From Tubiluchus corallicola (lineage: Eukaryota > Priapulida > Priapulimorpha > Priapulimorphida > Tubiluchidae), in assembly GCA_030141605.1 (NCBI GenBank), contig JAQGDQ010000153.1, forward strand, positions 423,329 to 487,328: DNA of 64,000 bases, in the 5' to 3' direction. A program made the translations under genes and the position numbers. This document shows, one piece after another, positions 22,790-61,805 of the stretch; the first letter of the stretch is position 1; each line of letters opens with the position of its first letter. Under the pieces are notes generated by a model. That model was not told where the DNA came from and did not search any database. It saw only the letters and a list, made by a program, of their open reading frames with translations.

Positions 22790-23340
22790 CAACGATAGAT
22801 GGCAGCATGAACAGAATGATTGATTTGGAACTGACTAGCAAACTGAACATGAAGAGTGCGTAAAATTGAAAAAGGATGAATTAAAATCTATAGCCGCTTA
22901 CTATCTGCGTATCAATTGCCAATCAAAAGTCTTGAGAGAAAAGACGCCTTAGGGCAAAATGTATGTATTCCATATTAATATAAAAAAAAATACCTTGAAA
23001 AAAGTGCCCGCCCAGATGTTTGTGCACAACCCGCGGACTGCGATACAAACAATAATGATAATTTTCGGCTCAAATGGAATTGGATTATCAACTACGTTTG
23101 AAAGAACTCGAAGTGAAAGGAGAACGCGAAGGGAAAGAGAAGCGACACTGGCAGAAAGAGAATTAGAAATTCAAAAACAATTGCGGCTTAAAGAGTTGGA
23201 AATGCGATAATACATGATAATGTCAGATTCTGGTCGTATTTTGGATTTATTTCTGCCATATGATGAAACAGATGATGTAACAAGACTACCGGTTGGAGAG
23301 CGGGCTGCGTCACGTGATCTTGCCAGTGAGTACTAAAAAT
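22790..23340 (+). mobile_element. Gag-like fragment of an LTR-type retroelement
   Basis: Seen: the peptide pieces KLKKDELKSIAAYYLRIN (about 22867-22920) and, after a frameshift, a highly charged Arg/Glu repeat region with QLRLKELE occurring twice (about 23085-23205). Known: N-terminal gag regions of metazoan Ty3/gypsy-like retroelements often pair an LKKDEL-type helix with a Glu/Arg coiled coil. Protease, RT, integrase and LTRs are not seen. It is a broken relic. The assignment is tentative because charged coiled coils are not specific. Confidence 0.4.
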
Positions 23341-26300
23341 TCAAATTGTTTCTGATTTCAGACGAGTCAATTAGGTTTTATGAGCTCAATTATGTTTTAT
23401 GAGTTTCCGGTCAAACAAAAGTTACTGCATTAAGCCAAGATATTAATTTTTGAAGCGTGTTCATAGTGAGTAAAAGTGACAAGTACAGCAGTAATAAAAG
23501 CGATCGTCGATTAGTTCGTGATGCCAAGAAGTAAGGCTGATTCGTTTCAATTTTCAACTGAAGATATCATCAACGTTTGAAAGGTTGTGCCGTTATTACT
23601 TATTAGAAATAGTTTCGAGCGCCTCATGTAGCAACTCTTATTACGAGGAAATAATATTACTGCAAGTTCTCTGGAAATTTTTTATTTATGTTATGGGGAT
23701 GATGAGCTACGAGACGAGTCTAATATTTGCATGTATTGAAATTAAACCAAAGAGTTCAAACATTGGACTGTCATGCTGCGTATCAGCTTTCGTACTTGAG
23801 TTTGAGCTCTAATAATGTTACAGTAATAATTACTCTAAAATCATGCAAGTCTTCATTTATTGTTTCCATTTTCTTGTCAGTAGATGTATAATGCACTAAT
23901 AGTGACTTTATACATAAAACTGATGTCAGAATATGCTAAAGATATTATCGAATTAAAAAAGTTGATCTGTCTTCATACCGAGTCCCTATGGACTTGACGG
24001 CATTGAAAATACCTTATCAGGAGTACTATGTAGTTATTAATGAACTAAATGATATAACGGTACAAGAAGCTCACGTTTGCAGATATGGAGGCTAATAATT
24101 ATAACTGATGGACTACTAGAAGAAATTAATGATCTACAATGCTGAAAGTATTAATTACACGCGCACCACGTACATCATTTTCCGGTTGACATGGCTCTAA
24201 TTAAATGAAGGTGAATGCTTGTTTCCTCCCATTCAGGATTAATACTACAGTGACAAACCAACTTAATGATCCTCTACTGTTCACTCGCATAGTGATATAT
24301 ATATTTATATATACATGTAATGTTTTCAAGATAAGGAAAGTTGAATTTTTCATCTTGCGAGCACGCAAATCTTCGAAGGTCAGGTACTACTAAATCGATC
24401 CTTGTTTGTGAGTTAAATACATGTCGTTGCATGTGCATAGCAATCTACGTTGAGCAAGTTGAGCCGGATTGGTAAATGGATGGATTCAGCACTTGTTCAG
24501 TGCGATTTCACCTGACGTACTTGTGGGTTTTACACCTCTTTGAGGGCGGATGTATATGCATTTGCTTCCTCCGATTTAGTATCTTACGTAAGAAAACTAA
24601 ACCTGATAATGAGATAGGTATCTGGTCGCGTTGTAACTCTGATCGCATCTACATTGAATAAAGCTTAATAACGCACAGCTTTACGGTCCAAAATGTAAAA
24701 AATCGCAATGCACGACAAAAATTAAAGTTAAAACGTCACCGTGGCAGCCGATCAAAAGCGCCCTAAAGGAACATTTTGTCCAAACTCTTTTAGAAGAACC
24801 AACCCCCAAATGTGTATTTTTTTTTAAAAATCACGCCGTCAATCCAATTCAGTTTGTCCTACAGATATGACTGTATTTGGAGAAAAATACTGTACATTGA
24901 ATGCAACAATTTTATTTCAAACAATGGATAATATATATGGATATATTATTTCGCTATATATCCTATTTCATTTCGCTGTTTCAGTCATGATTTAACGAGA
25001 GTCGGGATAAATCCTCAATAATGAAGGATTAAATGAAATGAGAGGAGAAATGCGCAGCTAAGTATCTCTCACTATTGACTTTGGGATTAGCTCTCATTAC
25101 TTAGTATGATGGGTAACTTAAAACGACAATTTAAGCCAAGATACTTTAATTTTGCTCGTCCAGGAGGGAGAAATGAGAAATGTTAGCGGCAACAATGTGC
25201 CTTTCAACAAATTGAACTTTTTTGCTTCTGTTTGCTGTGATAATATGCGTAAACAAAATATGGGGTGTCCTCAAATTTCATTTTAATCCTTCACATTTTT
25301 CTCCAATTTTGGCAAGCTCTAGCATAAATCAAAAGCAGGTTTGAAAAATCTTTTGGTATTCAAGCTTTAATTGGGTGGGGTAACCTTTACTGCAACGAGC
25401 AATGAGAGACCTCTTAACACAAAATTACCTCATGTAGTGAGCACTGCACGAAGTTTTTCGAAGGTGCCGCACACTTAGAAGTCTACCTCTCAATTAATTC
25501 TTTTCAAATTTTCATTTAATTTGGTTAAAATAATTCCAGTTCATGTGTGCCCATTTTCAAACGTTTTACTTTGATTGTGATTCAACATTTCAAAATCAAA
25601 ATTATTAAAGCTAGACTTTCTTTGAACCCAACTAAAAAATTTCGCTATAAACTAAAAATGGTAGAAAAGATAGAGAAAAGCTGCTCTCACACTGAATGTG
25701 GATTCGACGCTGGTTTTGGACCTAGATATTGAAACCGAGTTGACCTTGTGCACACAATGGCTAGACGTATCCACCAATTATCCGCTGGTAAAAGTCAACG
25801 GGGTACCGTCGTGCATGCGTCAATTCTGACAGTTCTGTATTCACAATGTTGGCTTCTCACAGCTCAGGAGTGTCGTTTGTCTTGCCCAAGGCTTGCTGGT
25901 AAATTCGCTATTAGCTCGATTTGCGCATCCAACAACACACATAAACAAGATTTATTACAACGAGGAGTCAAATTAGCCAGTATCTAGTGTTGTGTAATAG
26001 TATTACTCCACTGTTGACTATTGAGTGCGCATCGCGTGGAAAGCACGCTGTTGGTGATTTCAATGTTCGCACGTAAACGGCTTCTCATAAACAATAAGTA
26101 TAAACCGCAAATTCGATAAGTGGTAATAATTTAACTTTTCCTTACTTGTGAAAGGAAATATTGAAGCTCATTTCCATGCCCATCCGAAAGTATTTTTGGA
26201 ATGTGAGACGAAGATTTGGCAAAGAAAAACCGTCAGTATTTAAAGTCGCAATAGTTAACGTGAAAAAATCGAACTGTATATTGTGAATAAATCCTAGAGA
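23341..26300. other. Upstream region of the KCNMB-like gene
   Basis: No coding exon is recognised. TATTTAAAG at about 26237 could act as a TATA-like element about 60 bp before the ATG, but the transcription start is not known. The open frame at 25748-25987 has somewhat higher G+C but no recognisable domain or splice context. Confidence 0.25.
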
Positions 26301-53448
<27,148 letters not shown>

Positions 53449-53529
53449 CAGTGGACACTTTAACCCTGTAGCACGTGCATTGAGTACAGCGAGCATAAAA
53501 ACGTTGTCGACAAGCACGCTTTTTATGCG

Positions 53530-54660
53530 TGGCAACGTAACAACGCAACATTATTAATTTTGCCAAATCATAAAATTCGTCAATATGTAACAAATTTTGT
53601 ATTATGTAACAATTATCGTGTAACTATTTTTGCGTCATTATGTAGCAATCATTATAATAGCAAAATTTTATTTTCTTTACTCTGGATTATATAGCAAATG
53701 TCATAATATAAAAATTATTAATGTTTCCAAAATTAAACTGATGACATTAGTGCCCACCAGTGCCTAAAAATCATTTTATCTATATTCGGTAAAGGATAGC
53801 AGACTAGGTGACTTTATAGTCTTTTCGCTATCCTTTCTCTAGTTCTAGATCTATTTATTCATTTTAACCATTCTTCAAAACCTATTAACGATTCTTTTAT
53901 TAATCATGTGTTATTGTAGTATTATAAAGAGATAAATAAATTAAAATTGAATTGAATTAAAAAAATGATGCATTATGCAACAGACTAACGTAAGTTTAGT
54001 CCTGTTTGCGGATGTGCATGTTATGGTGTGTATGGGGCTAGTTATTAGACTAGATCAATCTCTTTCTGTTCTAGTTGTGGTTTTGGCTCCAGTTCGATAT
54101 GGCCTTTCTGATGTCCGTCTATTAGAGGCCTGGTCTGCCTGAGTCTGATCTGGAAGAGTCCGTGTTTGCGTAATTTGCTCTGAACTGGAAAATGATCCCA
54201 AACGAAAAAGAGCATTTTTGGATCCGGCACGGTCCTAATCATTATTATTCTTGGTCATGTTGTTGGGGAAACTCTTATATATCATTATCAGGCATACATT
54301 TTTCAATTTGGTTTGAATCAGAGCAAATCCAACCTGACTGGACGTCTGACAGACCAGACCTAGCATTGACTGGCCAGAAACCACATCTCGAGTAGATCAA
54401 ACCTCAGATAGACCAGACTCCTGACTGACCATCCACAGACTGCCAGATAAGCCAGATCTAAAAAGGAAAGAAACTGACCGAGTTCAATAATTAGACAACA
54501 TCGATATCGTAGCAAGACCCACCCATAGACCACGACTGCAATGCATCTTTTTTGTTACGTAGTAAATGTTACACAATTTTATGATATGTTGTGACGAGTT
54601 TTACGATTTGTTACATAATGCAGCATTTTTGTTGCATAATGCTACATTATTGCATAAAGG
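53530..54660. repeat. ATTATGTAACAA-type inverted repeats around a LINE end
   Basis: Degenerate copies of ATTATGTAACAA lie at about 53570-53650 and, in reverse orientation, at about 54550-54655. Between them are the LINE 3' end and a CAGAC-rich stretch (54100-54460) with short inverted pairs such as GGTCTG and CAGACC. It may be one non-autonomous element interrupted by the LINE. The ends are not defined. Confidence 0.35.
53669..53960 (+). mobile_element. LINE 3'-end fragment, same family as the copy at 10920-12780
   Basis: About 290 bp closely match 12487-12780, including TAGCAGACTAGGTGACTTTA and the GAATT pentamer tail. Only the last part of the 3' UTR is present, as with a severely 5'-truncated retrotransposition. 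It supplies AATAAA at 53935-53940 downstream of the KCNMB-like stop codon. Confidence 0.88.
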
Positions 54661-54889
54661 AACCTTAACATCGATTAATCATTCAGACTAAAATTGGGTT
54701 CACGTAGGCCCACCGATTTGTTCTTAGTGCATGTATTGGAGTTTTATACTTATCACTAAAGTCAAAAACGCTTGAAAAAAATTTAAAAATCAATTTGCAT
54801 TTTAAGTACATTTAAATTCTAAAATCTCACAAACAAGCCCAAATAACTAGTAAGTAACCTTCTAAATCTAAAATTCTGAAACTCACAAT

Positions 54890-55260
54890 TATGGCATGTA
54901 GCTATCTTTCTGCATCATGTAGATTTACAGTCATCATCATCATTTACGTACTTTTACGTTCTAAAACATGGAACGCTTTACCTGTTCATGCATCATCCCT
55001 CAAATCCAGACTTGTATCTGCTAAATCTTTTTGCAGTATATCTGATATGCATACGTTTATAGCTGACCCACTCTCGGCTTTTTTGTCGTTTCAAGAGCTT
55101 TACATAATGCTATAGGAAGAGGAGATTCTTGTGAAAGTTTTAGTACATGCTCAGTCCAATGCAATCTTTTTACTTGGATTTGTTTACTCCAAGGGTTCCT
55201 CTTCACCACATTATACAGATATACAGATCAACATTGGATATTCTGTTATGTCATTTAATG
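54890..55260 (+). mobile_element. Repeat fragment matching the 1436-1735 insertion
   Basis: About 54995-55260 is the reverse-complement relative of the block nested at 1436-1735. It keeps an open stretch with TWNALPVHASSLKS and SAFLSFQELYIML followed by a stop and an acidic run. The TWNALP block resembles the C-terminal end of LINE reverse transcriptases, but the family remains uncertain. Confidence 0.45.
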
Positions 55261-56016
55261 CCCAAGAGTTTTGTATAGAGACTATGTGAAAAGCCTCAAT
55301 TGCTTTCTACTGTTTAACTTTTATTGTAACTTTTTGCTCAGCATTGTGTAAAAATACAACTTCAACTAAATTTGAAATGATCCACACTTTGGTTTCAAGA
55401 GAGTCTTATTTTGAAAAACCGTTGTGAAATCTGTATAAGCAAACAATGCTAGAATTGTCCTTTGTTGCATATCGGCTTCAGTGTCTAATAAGCTACCTAG
55501 CTATATTTTCTACATTTTTTCCACGAACCGTTACCTCCTCGCTGAATGTACATGTAATAGTGTTCAGTTTTCGTATGGTCGACTTTAAGATTAGATTATA
55601 TTTTTCTAAACGGCAGCTGATGGTGCATTATGTGACTCCTCTACATTAGCTGTAATGTAAGCAATATCATCCGCAAATTACATGGAGATTAAAGATGAAG
55701 GTCTTCCAAATATAGCATAATTAATTATGTTCAACTAGCGTATCTCATTTAAAGTTTCCTAATTATGGTATGTGTATTTATGGTCCTTCATTTCTTCACA
55801 AGGCATAACAGTTATCGTCTGTCATAGCTACAGCAAAAAAGCAAAAGAGGGGACACAAACAATTTCCTTGATGTACACAGACGGAGAACAGTAGAACAGA
55901 ATGGCGTGCTCGTCCTTTACCGCTTTACGGACTAAGGTTTTGCAAGAATGGGTTTTGAGTAAAAGGAAATCAAATGAATTAAATTTTTACCTCGGGGTTC
56001 TAAAAGTAACCGTACT

Positions 56017-56274
56017 CAGGGCCTATTTCAAGGGGGGGTAAGTGGGGATGCTTCCCCGGGGCCTCACCCTATAGGGGGCCTCGCGCCGAGGTAACATTTT
56101 TTTGCTTTATGCGAACATTCAATTGTTCTTTCCTTTAACAACTGTGTAACTCCATATTTTCTCTTCGAAAATGCTTCTCCGGCGTTTTAGCAGTTCAAAA
56201 ATTTTCTGGTGCTTCGAGAGGGGGCCTCACACGCCGCACTTCCCCGGGCCTCGCTTAGGCTGAAATAGGCCCTG
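56017..56274. mobile_element. hAT-type MITE with 8-bp target duplication
   Basis: A 258-bp element with inverted ends CAGGGCCTATTTC (left) and GAAATAGGCCCTG (right), flanked on both sides by ACCGTACT (56009-56016 and 56275-56282). Interior G-runs and CCCCGGGGCCTC-type sub-terminal repeats match between ends. Known: 8-bp duplications and CAGGG ends are typical of hAT elements. It has no coding capacity. Confidence 0.93.
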
Positions 56275-56583
56275 ACCGTACTGTATACTTTGCTACAGTT
56301 AACGTATTTGAAAGAACGTGCTTAAATTTTATAATTATCTGTATGATATTTAACGTACGTGAAAGGGCAAAAAAAAATTCACAATTGTGCGCTTCATGAG
56401 TTAAAGTGCGATATTTAGATTAGGTGATTATTATGTACAAATTTTCGTCAAAGGTCTTTTCTGGATCTGTAAGGGATTCAGAATTGGGACTCAGAAATGT
56501 GATCATAGCTGCACTAATGATCATATCTGCACTCTTTCTTTCGTTTGTTTATGCAAATACAAATAATTAAAAATAATTTTAAT

Positions 56584-56650
56584 TCTTGGAATCGAACCCA
56601 CCCCCCCGCAGCAAAGAAGCAAGTACTCTCCAAATGCAATTACGTTGCCC
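56584..56650 (-). repeat. tRNA-like sequence (SINE head or tRNA relic)
   Basis: On the - strand GGTTCGATTCC (56588-56598) is a perfect RNA polymerase III B-box. It is preceded by GGAGAGTACTTGCTTC, which resembles the D-arm to anticodon-stem part of a tRNA. The acceptor stem does not close and the A-box is degenerate, so it is not a functional tRNA. Confidence 0.4.
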
Positions 56651-57677
56651 AAATACGGCTGTATAATCTCTAATTGGGAAATTTAGTTTTAGGAATGTGC
56701 CTTTCCAGCGTCATTTACGAATGACAGAACCATAATCACATTCAACATTAACTAAAATCAAAGCATTCTTAAAAACATGCCTAATTAAAATGTACCAAAT
56801 TGCAAAGCTGATAGCGGGAGTACTGTTAAATTTATTAAAGTGAGAGACCTAATTTTCACGAACTGCACTGACAAATTAATCAAGTTTTTAAAAGCTATAG
56901 AGAGGACTAGCAAGAGAGTAAAGATGAAACGTTCAAAGCCGAGCTGAAAATTCATAAAGTTGCATTGCAAAGGCTTTTCCTACCTACATCATCCAATCTG
57001 TGAGTTACCAACACTGGATAGAATCACTATTCTGCATTATAATTGTATAATGTCAAATATTACGGGGCTTTCGTTTTTTAACAAGCTCAAAATTAAAATT
57101 TAATAAAATTTATTTCTCTTAGATTAGTGAATTACTACGTAACATTTAACTGTTATCTGTATAAATGTAGATATATTAAGTGTATTTTAGGCCTACATGT
57201 TCATTTATTAATAACGTGTCTTGGATCAAAATCAAAAATGGTAGTCGTTGTAAGGCAATTACCTCTGAAAGTAAATGTGCCTTGCATGACGAAATTAACA
57301 TCGTTTTATTACTGTAGATGGAGTATTCCACAGGGCGCAATTGTGAGAAGTTTGAATGATTACCAGGTTGTAAAACAAAAATAATTGTGAATTTATGATA
57401 GTGGTGCGTTCGGTGTTTTTGTTTGTCGTGTGCAAACGTCAAAGAAACTTTAAATAGCAATCTGAATAAATGAATTTAATAAAAGTGTTACGAAAAGCAA
57501 AGAATTGGTGATAACATCAACAGTTGACCAAGCTTGTAATTACCTATCCACAATATGTATGGAAAAGTGGCAGGTGCAAATAACTAATTTTATGGTCTTG
57601 AGAAACAAGGTGGGTCTACTTTTAACAGAAATGCACAGATAGTAAATCGTCTCCAATTTGTAAGGTGCTTTAGAAGT

Positions 57678-58767
57678 GATACATTTTACAGCTCTCAATA
57701 CTGAAAAAGAAAAATTTCATGTCTGACAAGACTGACATTGCACATTTCGTAAGAGGAACGTTTGTTTGCTAAGCTATTATTATTATTATTGTTGTTGTTG
57801 TTGTTGTTATTATTATTGTTGTTGTTGTTGTTGTTGTTATTATTATTAAAACTATATAAAATCTAAAAAGCTTGTGCACTTACTTATTTTTCTCGTCAAT
57901 CTGTCAATTTTAGCATGATTTTGTGTTGACTAATGATTATACAGATACCGTTCACTCATCGTTTTTTGTTCCTACTGCCTTTAGTAAATACGCCACATTG
58001 GTTATAATAAACAATTCACAGTTTTTTAATCATCCTAGGAGACTACGTGTTGTAAAAGTATTATTGTTAGCAGTGCCATTTGAGGTAAAAGTGGAATCAA
58101 TCATTTGTGTCGGATCAATATCAGTAGTGGCGTTATCACCATCATTATCACACAGTCAACATAATTGTCATCGTCGCTATTATTGCCATCATCATTACCA
58201 ACAATAACGGCAATTGTGAGAAAAGTTAAGAGCAAAATTAAAATAACAGCAGCAATAATATCAACAATAGTGCAATCATACCCTGGTGGGACTCTCGAAA
58301 GGAGATATATAGCTCTTTAGAAAGACGATGGTGTGGGCTGTATTTTAGGACGTCTCCACCCTGAGGAACTGTGACGAGTTGATTGGAAGTTCCATTTCGG
58401 ACGATTTTCGCTTTGAAAACTGCTGACGTAAAGCCATTGTTCTGACGTCAACCATTATACTCTGCCTATCTACTTATAACTTTAATTCAGTAAAAAGTGC
58501 TTATGGCTTTGCATTATAAATGAGGACTATGTAGGATGTTCACGTATTTTTGATTATAAGTGTATTTATACGTAAAATTTTTGCGAAGCTTTTGCTAGCA
58601 TTGCATTAAAACTAGATGTCTTAGGTCAGGATTATTGTCTTAGGTCAGTCAATTTGGTGGTTGCTGTATTTCTAGCCATGATAGTCGGATTTGTTTTTTT
58701 TTCACTTTTCCAGCATGCTCTGGAGATGTTGTGATGGATTCTCTGGCATTTGGTTCATCTTTTGTTT
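57678..58767. repeat. Direct repeat copy 1 (about 1.1 kb)
   Basis: Closely matches 61795-62946 in the same orientation, from GTTTTACAGCTCTCAATACT-type sequence to TTTGGTTCATCTTTTG. It includes an ATT/GTT triplet microsatellite (57776-57848) that differs in length between copies, and a TGACGTCA site (58443-58450). Copy 1 lacks about 60 bp present at about 62769-62830 in copy 2. No coding function is recognised. Confidence 0.9.
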
Positions 58768-59321
58768 TTCAGTGATGAAGGTGGTTGATAAAATGTAATC
58801 GCAAGAGGCGCTCTAAGACTAAGACTATCCTTCAAGACATTTGTATCAACTCGCGTGATCTTAATATTTGTTTAATTTTTCCATTAGCGCGCCGGTTTTA
58901 TTGCGGAGTTTGAAAACTAAATACATGTTGATGTGTCATATTAAAGAGAAAAAACGAAAAAAATTAACTTTTTCACACGCATCATTTAACGTTTAATCGT
59001 TTTAAAAATTAAGGTTTATTCGTTATAGTCTTGTTAAAAATTACAATCATGCACTTTTTAAACGCAATTTTGCTGCTATGACACTCACTCGCCTTATCCT
59101 ATTATGAATTCATTCTCAACTACTAAAATCCTATTTATTGGCTAAAATCTCTGAATTCACCATCATAAAGGCGCTTTTATTAACATTTAAATTTAATAGA
59201 ATTTCCAGGAAAACTGCTTGGTCTTGTTGCAATTTCCAAAACGAGACTGTATAAACAATGAGACGTCACACAAACACATACATAATTAAGCTGTGTGCTT
59301 AAAAAATGCGCTCTAACTTGT

Positions 59322-60399
59322 CTTACACAATCTACCCTTTCCATTACGTGTATTTTGTAGATATATATACACTAGGCTTATTTTAAGTTTATGGTTTCTA
59401 TTAGTGCCAAAATATACTATATATACACTGTTAGGCGTGTATCACTATGGTTTAAATGCCAGAGGTTTGGCTGTACCATTACATACTGATGAGAATTCCG
59501 ATAGTGTTTGCCCAATCTGTTGGTCACCTCAGAAGAAACATAAATCTGATGACAGTTGTAACTACATCAGGTAAATGAACGTAACTAAACAGTAAATGGG
59601 TTTTAGAAATTATTATTGGCTACAATTTAATAATGCTATTTAATTATATGCAGCATTACGTTCCCTCCGTGTGATCTTTGACCTGAGTAATAACTATGTC
59701 AGTTCATTGAATTTTTTTGGATTTTGTAGTATCATGAAAGCATACGTGTATTTATATTTAGACAGACATGTCTTCCTAGTGGAATAATTAACTGTAAATT
59801 TTATACAAGCACACGCACGCACGCACCCACCCACACACAACACACATATATATCGATTTGTCGGTTTCTTTTGTAACCTTCTAAGAAAAGCTGTCGTTTT
59901 TAAAAAGAGATACAGTCCTGAAATCAGTTTATATGGCTTGTAATTGGATTGCAGAACTGCCTTGCACTCGTCTATATGACGAGAGAAAATGAATAACCTT
60001 ACGTCCTAAAAGTGTGCGTTTACTTAATCATATTTACTTAAGAAAGATGTACTTTATGTTAAAAAAGTCTGCTTGATATTAAGGTAAGATTTGCATTTTA
60101 CAAATGTGTATCATGCTTAGGAATGAAAACTTCGTAAAGTGTAGAATGACATTCATGAGGTTGTTGTAAACTTACTAATGCACTCAGCAGTGTACTGCTA
60201 GCTAGGTCTTTATATATGGAGAACTCAAAAAACCTGGAAGCTTATTTATATTGTTATTTTATCAAGTCTAAAAGCCTTTCAAAAGATTCAGAAAGCAGTA
60301 GTGCATTAAAAGTTAGCAGGTTAATTTATATGATGTGGCACACAGTATACACGGATCCTTGTGAATGCACTGTTGCAATTTGTTATCACTGAACCAAAC
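59322..60399. repeat. Palindrome left arm (about 1.08 kb)
   Basis: Reverse complement of 62943-64000, nearly identical wherever I compared it, with differences mainly in the CA and TA microsatellites (59810-59852 versus 63478-63501). The right arm reaches the window end, so the full palindrome may be longer to the right of this view. Confidence 0.9.
59465..59572 (+). other. Candidate Cys-rich exon in palindrome arm
   Basis: An open stretch GLAVPLHTDENSDSVCPICW continues through QKKHKSDDSCNYI to a donor-like CAG/GTAAAT at about 59569. Cys-x2-Cys spacing with downstream His and Cys suggests a small zinc-binding fold. Exactly the same sequence occurs in the right arm on the - strand (about 63752-63860). 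The acceptor side (AAATGCCAG) has a weak pyrimidine tract. Could be a real exon, a relic or chance. Confidence 0.3.
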
Positions 60400-60781
60400 A
60401 AACAAAAAAAATAATCGGCTAAGATGCAATAGGTCTGTTTCTAACATGTACAGCAAGCTGGAGTCCAGCATTCAGCAAGGTGGCTTATTCAGTGGTTTTG
60501 TTTGTGGCAAAACCGGAACTTAGCTCGTTTGTAGGTTTACTGAATGTAAGACATGACTATCAAGTTATGAACCGACAGACGTGTGTTAGCCACAGTCTGA
60601 TGTGATGTACATTCTCCCTTAATCAAGTGAACAGCCAGAGTCAGCATGCAGAACTAAAGACCCCAGAATGAGTATCGAACTCAGAGACTACCCACCCAAT
60701 GACTAGTCTTTATGCCAATTTTTAACTTCGGTTGCCAAGCACAATCTGAGACTACTCTACTGATTTCCCTCACTATCATAA

Positions 60782-61141
60782 CTAAAAAGAGAAGACATTA
60801 CCTCAGTTAGTTTATTGCCAGATGAAGCTGCCGTTCTTAAATGTAACGATGACGTGCTTGTCGAAGACCTAGCACTATACTCATATCCGGCCAAGCAATG
60901 CTGGAATTATAATTTCACAATAAAAGAAAGTTTTCAAATTCTTAATAAGAATTTAATGACTACAGCATCACATTATCGAAAGTTTTACTTAACTAATGCC
61001 AACACATGTTTTACATACATCAATCTGACTCGTGAAGCTCTCATCTCCCTAAAAAGGTTTAAAATTCGACGCACTAACCACATTTTCTGGCAAACTGTTC
61101 CACTTGGTCACAACACGGTATGGGAAAAAGTACTTTTGTAA
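60782..61141 (+). other. Unidentified open reading frame, about 119 codons
   Basis: Open from just after a TAA at 60779 to a TAA ending near 61141, with contents such as DDVLVEDLALYSYPAKQCWN, TNANTCFTYINLTREA and FWQTVPLGHNTVWEKVLL. Amino-acid composition looks protein-like and not repeat-driven, but there is no good ATG near the front and no recognised domain. It lies in the spacer between palindrome arms. Could be an exon or a transposon piece. Confidence 0.3.
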
Positions 61142-61179
61142 TTAGTTCTTGCGTAAGGTTTAAACTTTAAACAGTTTCT

Positions 61180-61805
61180 TAAAATGACCGCGAGTGGACA
61201 CTGGACAGTAGAGATGCAGCCTTAAATAGTGTATCACAGCTAAGGCGGTTGTCTCCATTTACCTACTTAAATACCTCATACAGGTCAGCTGTTTCTCTGT
61301 TGGAGTGAACATATTTCAGGATGCAAATCAGCTGCATGACGTAACTGCAGGCACACATCTTGAACTTTCTGCAATCTCTTGATGTCGGATTCTAGTAATA
61401 GTGACCATATTACTGTATTCTAATAATGGTCACACATAAACTTTGTAGAGAGTTAACACCTGCTTAGGATCACAGTTTACAAAAAACATATTTCAATCAA
61501 TCCAGTCACCAACTCGCCTTCTTGCATACGTGGGTGATATATATTTGTGCGGCAAAATTTAGGTAAGTTTTAATTAACTCAATTAACTTTTTATGCTAAA
61601 ATTTACTGACAAACTCACCTGTGACAGAGCTAACGAATCCGTAGAATCATCTGAATCCATTCTTGTTCTGGGTGTTACTCGATAAGGCGACATCAAGAGA
61701 TTGCAGAAAAGTTCGATCTGTTTATACAGCTGTTACATCACTCCAACAAGCTATTGACCTTTAAAGTAGGTAAATGGAGACAACCGCCTTAACTGTGATA
61801 CGTTT
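61180..61805 (-). mobile_element. LINE-like fragment with terminal inverted segments
   Basis: AAGGCGGTTGTCTCCATTTA (about 61240) recurs inverted at about 61770-61792, and further inverted matches occur inward (ATCAAGAGATTGCAG with CTGCAATCTCTTGATG). Between them the - strand encodes a broken LINE RT-like piece around LTLYKVYV and LLEYSNMVTITRIRHQEIAE. It probably consists of two opposed fragments of one family. Non-functional. Confidence 0.45.
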
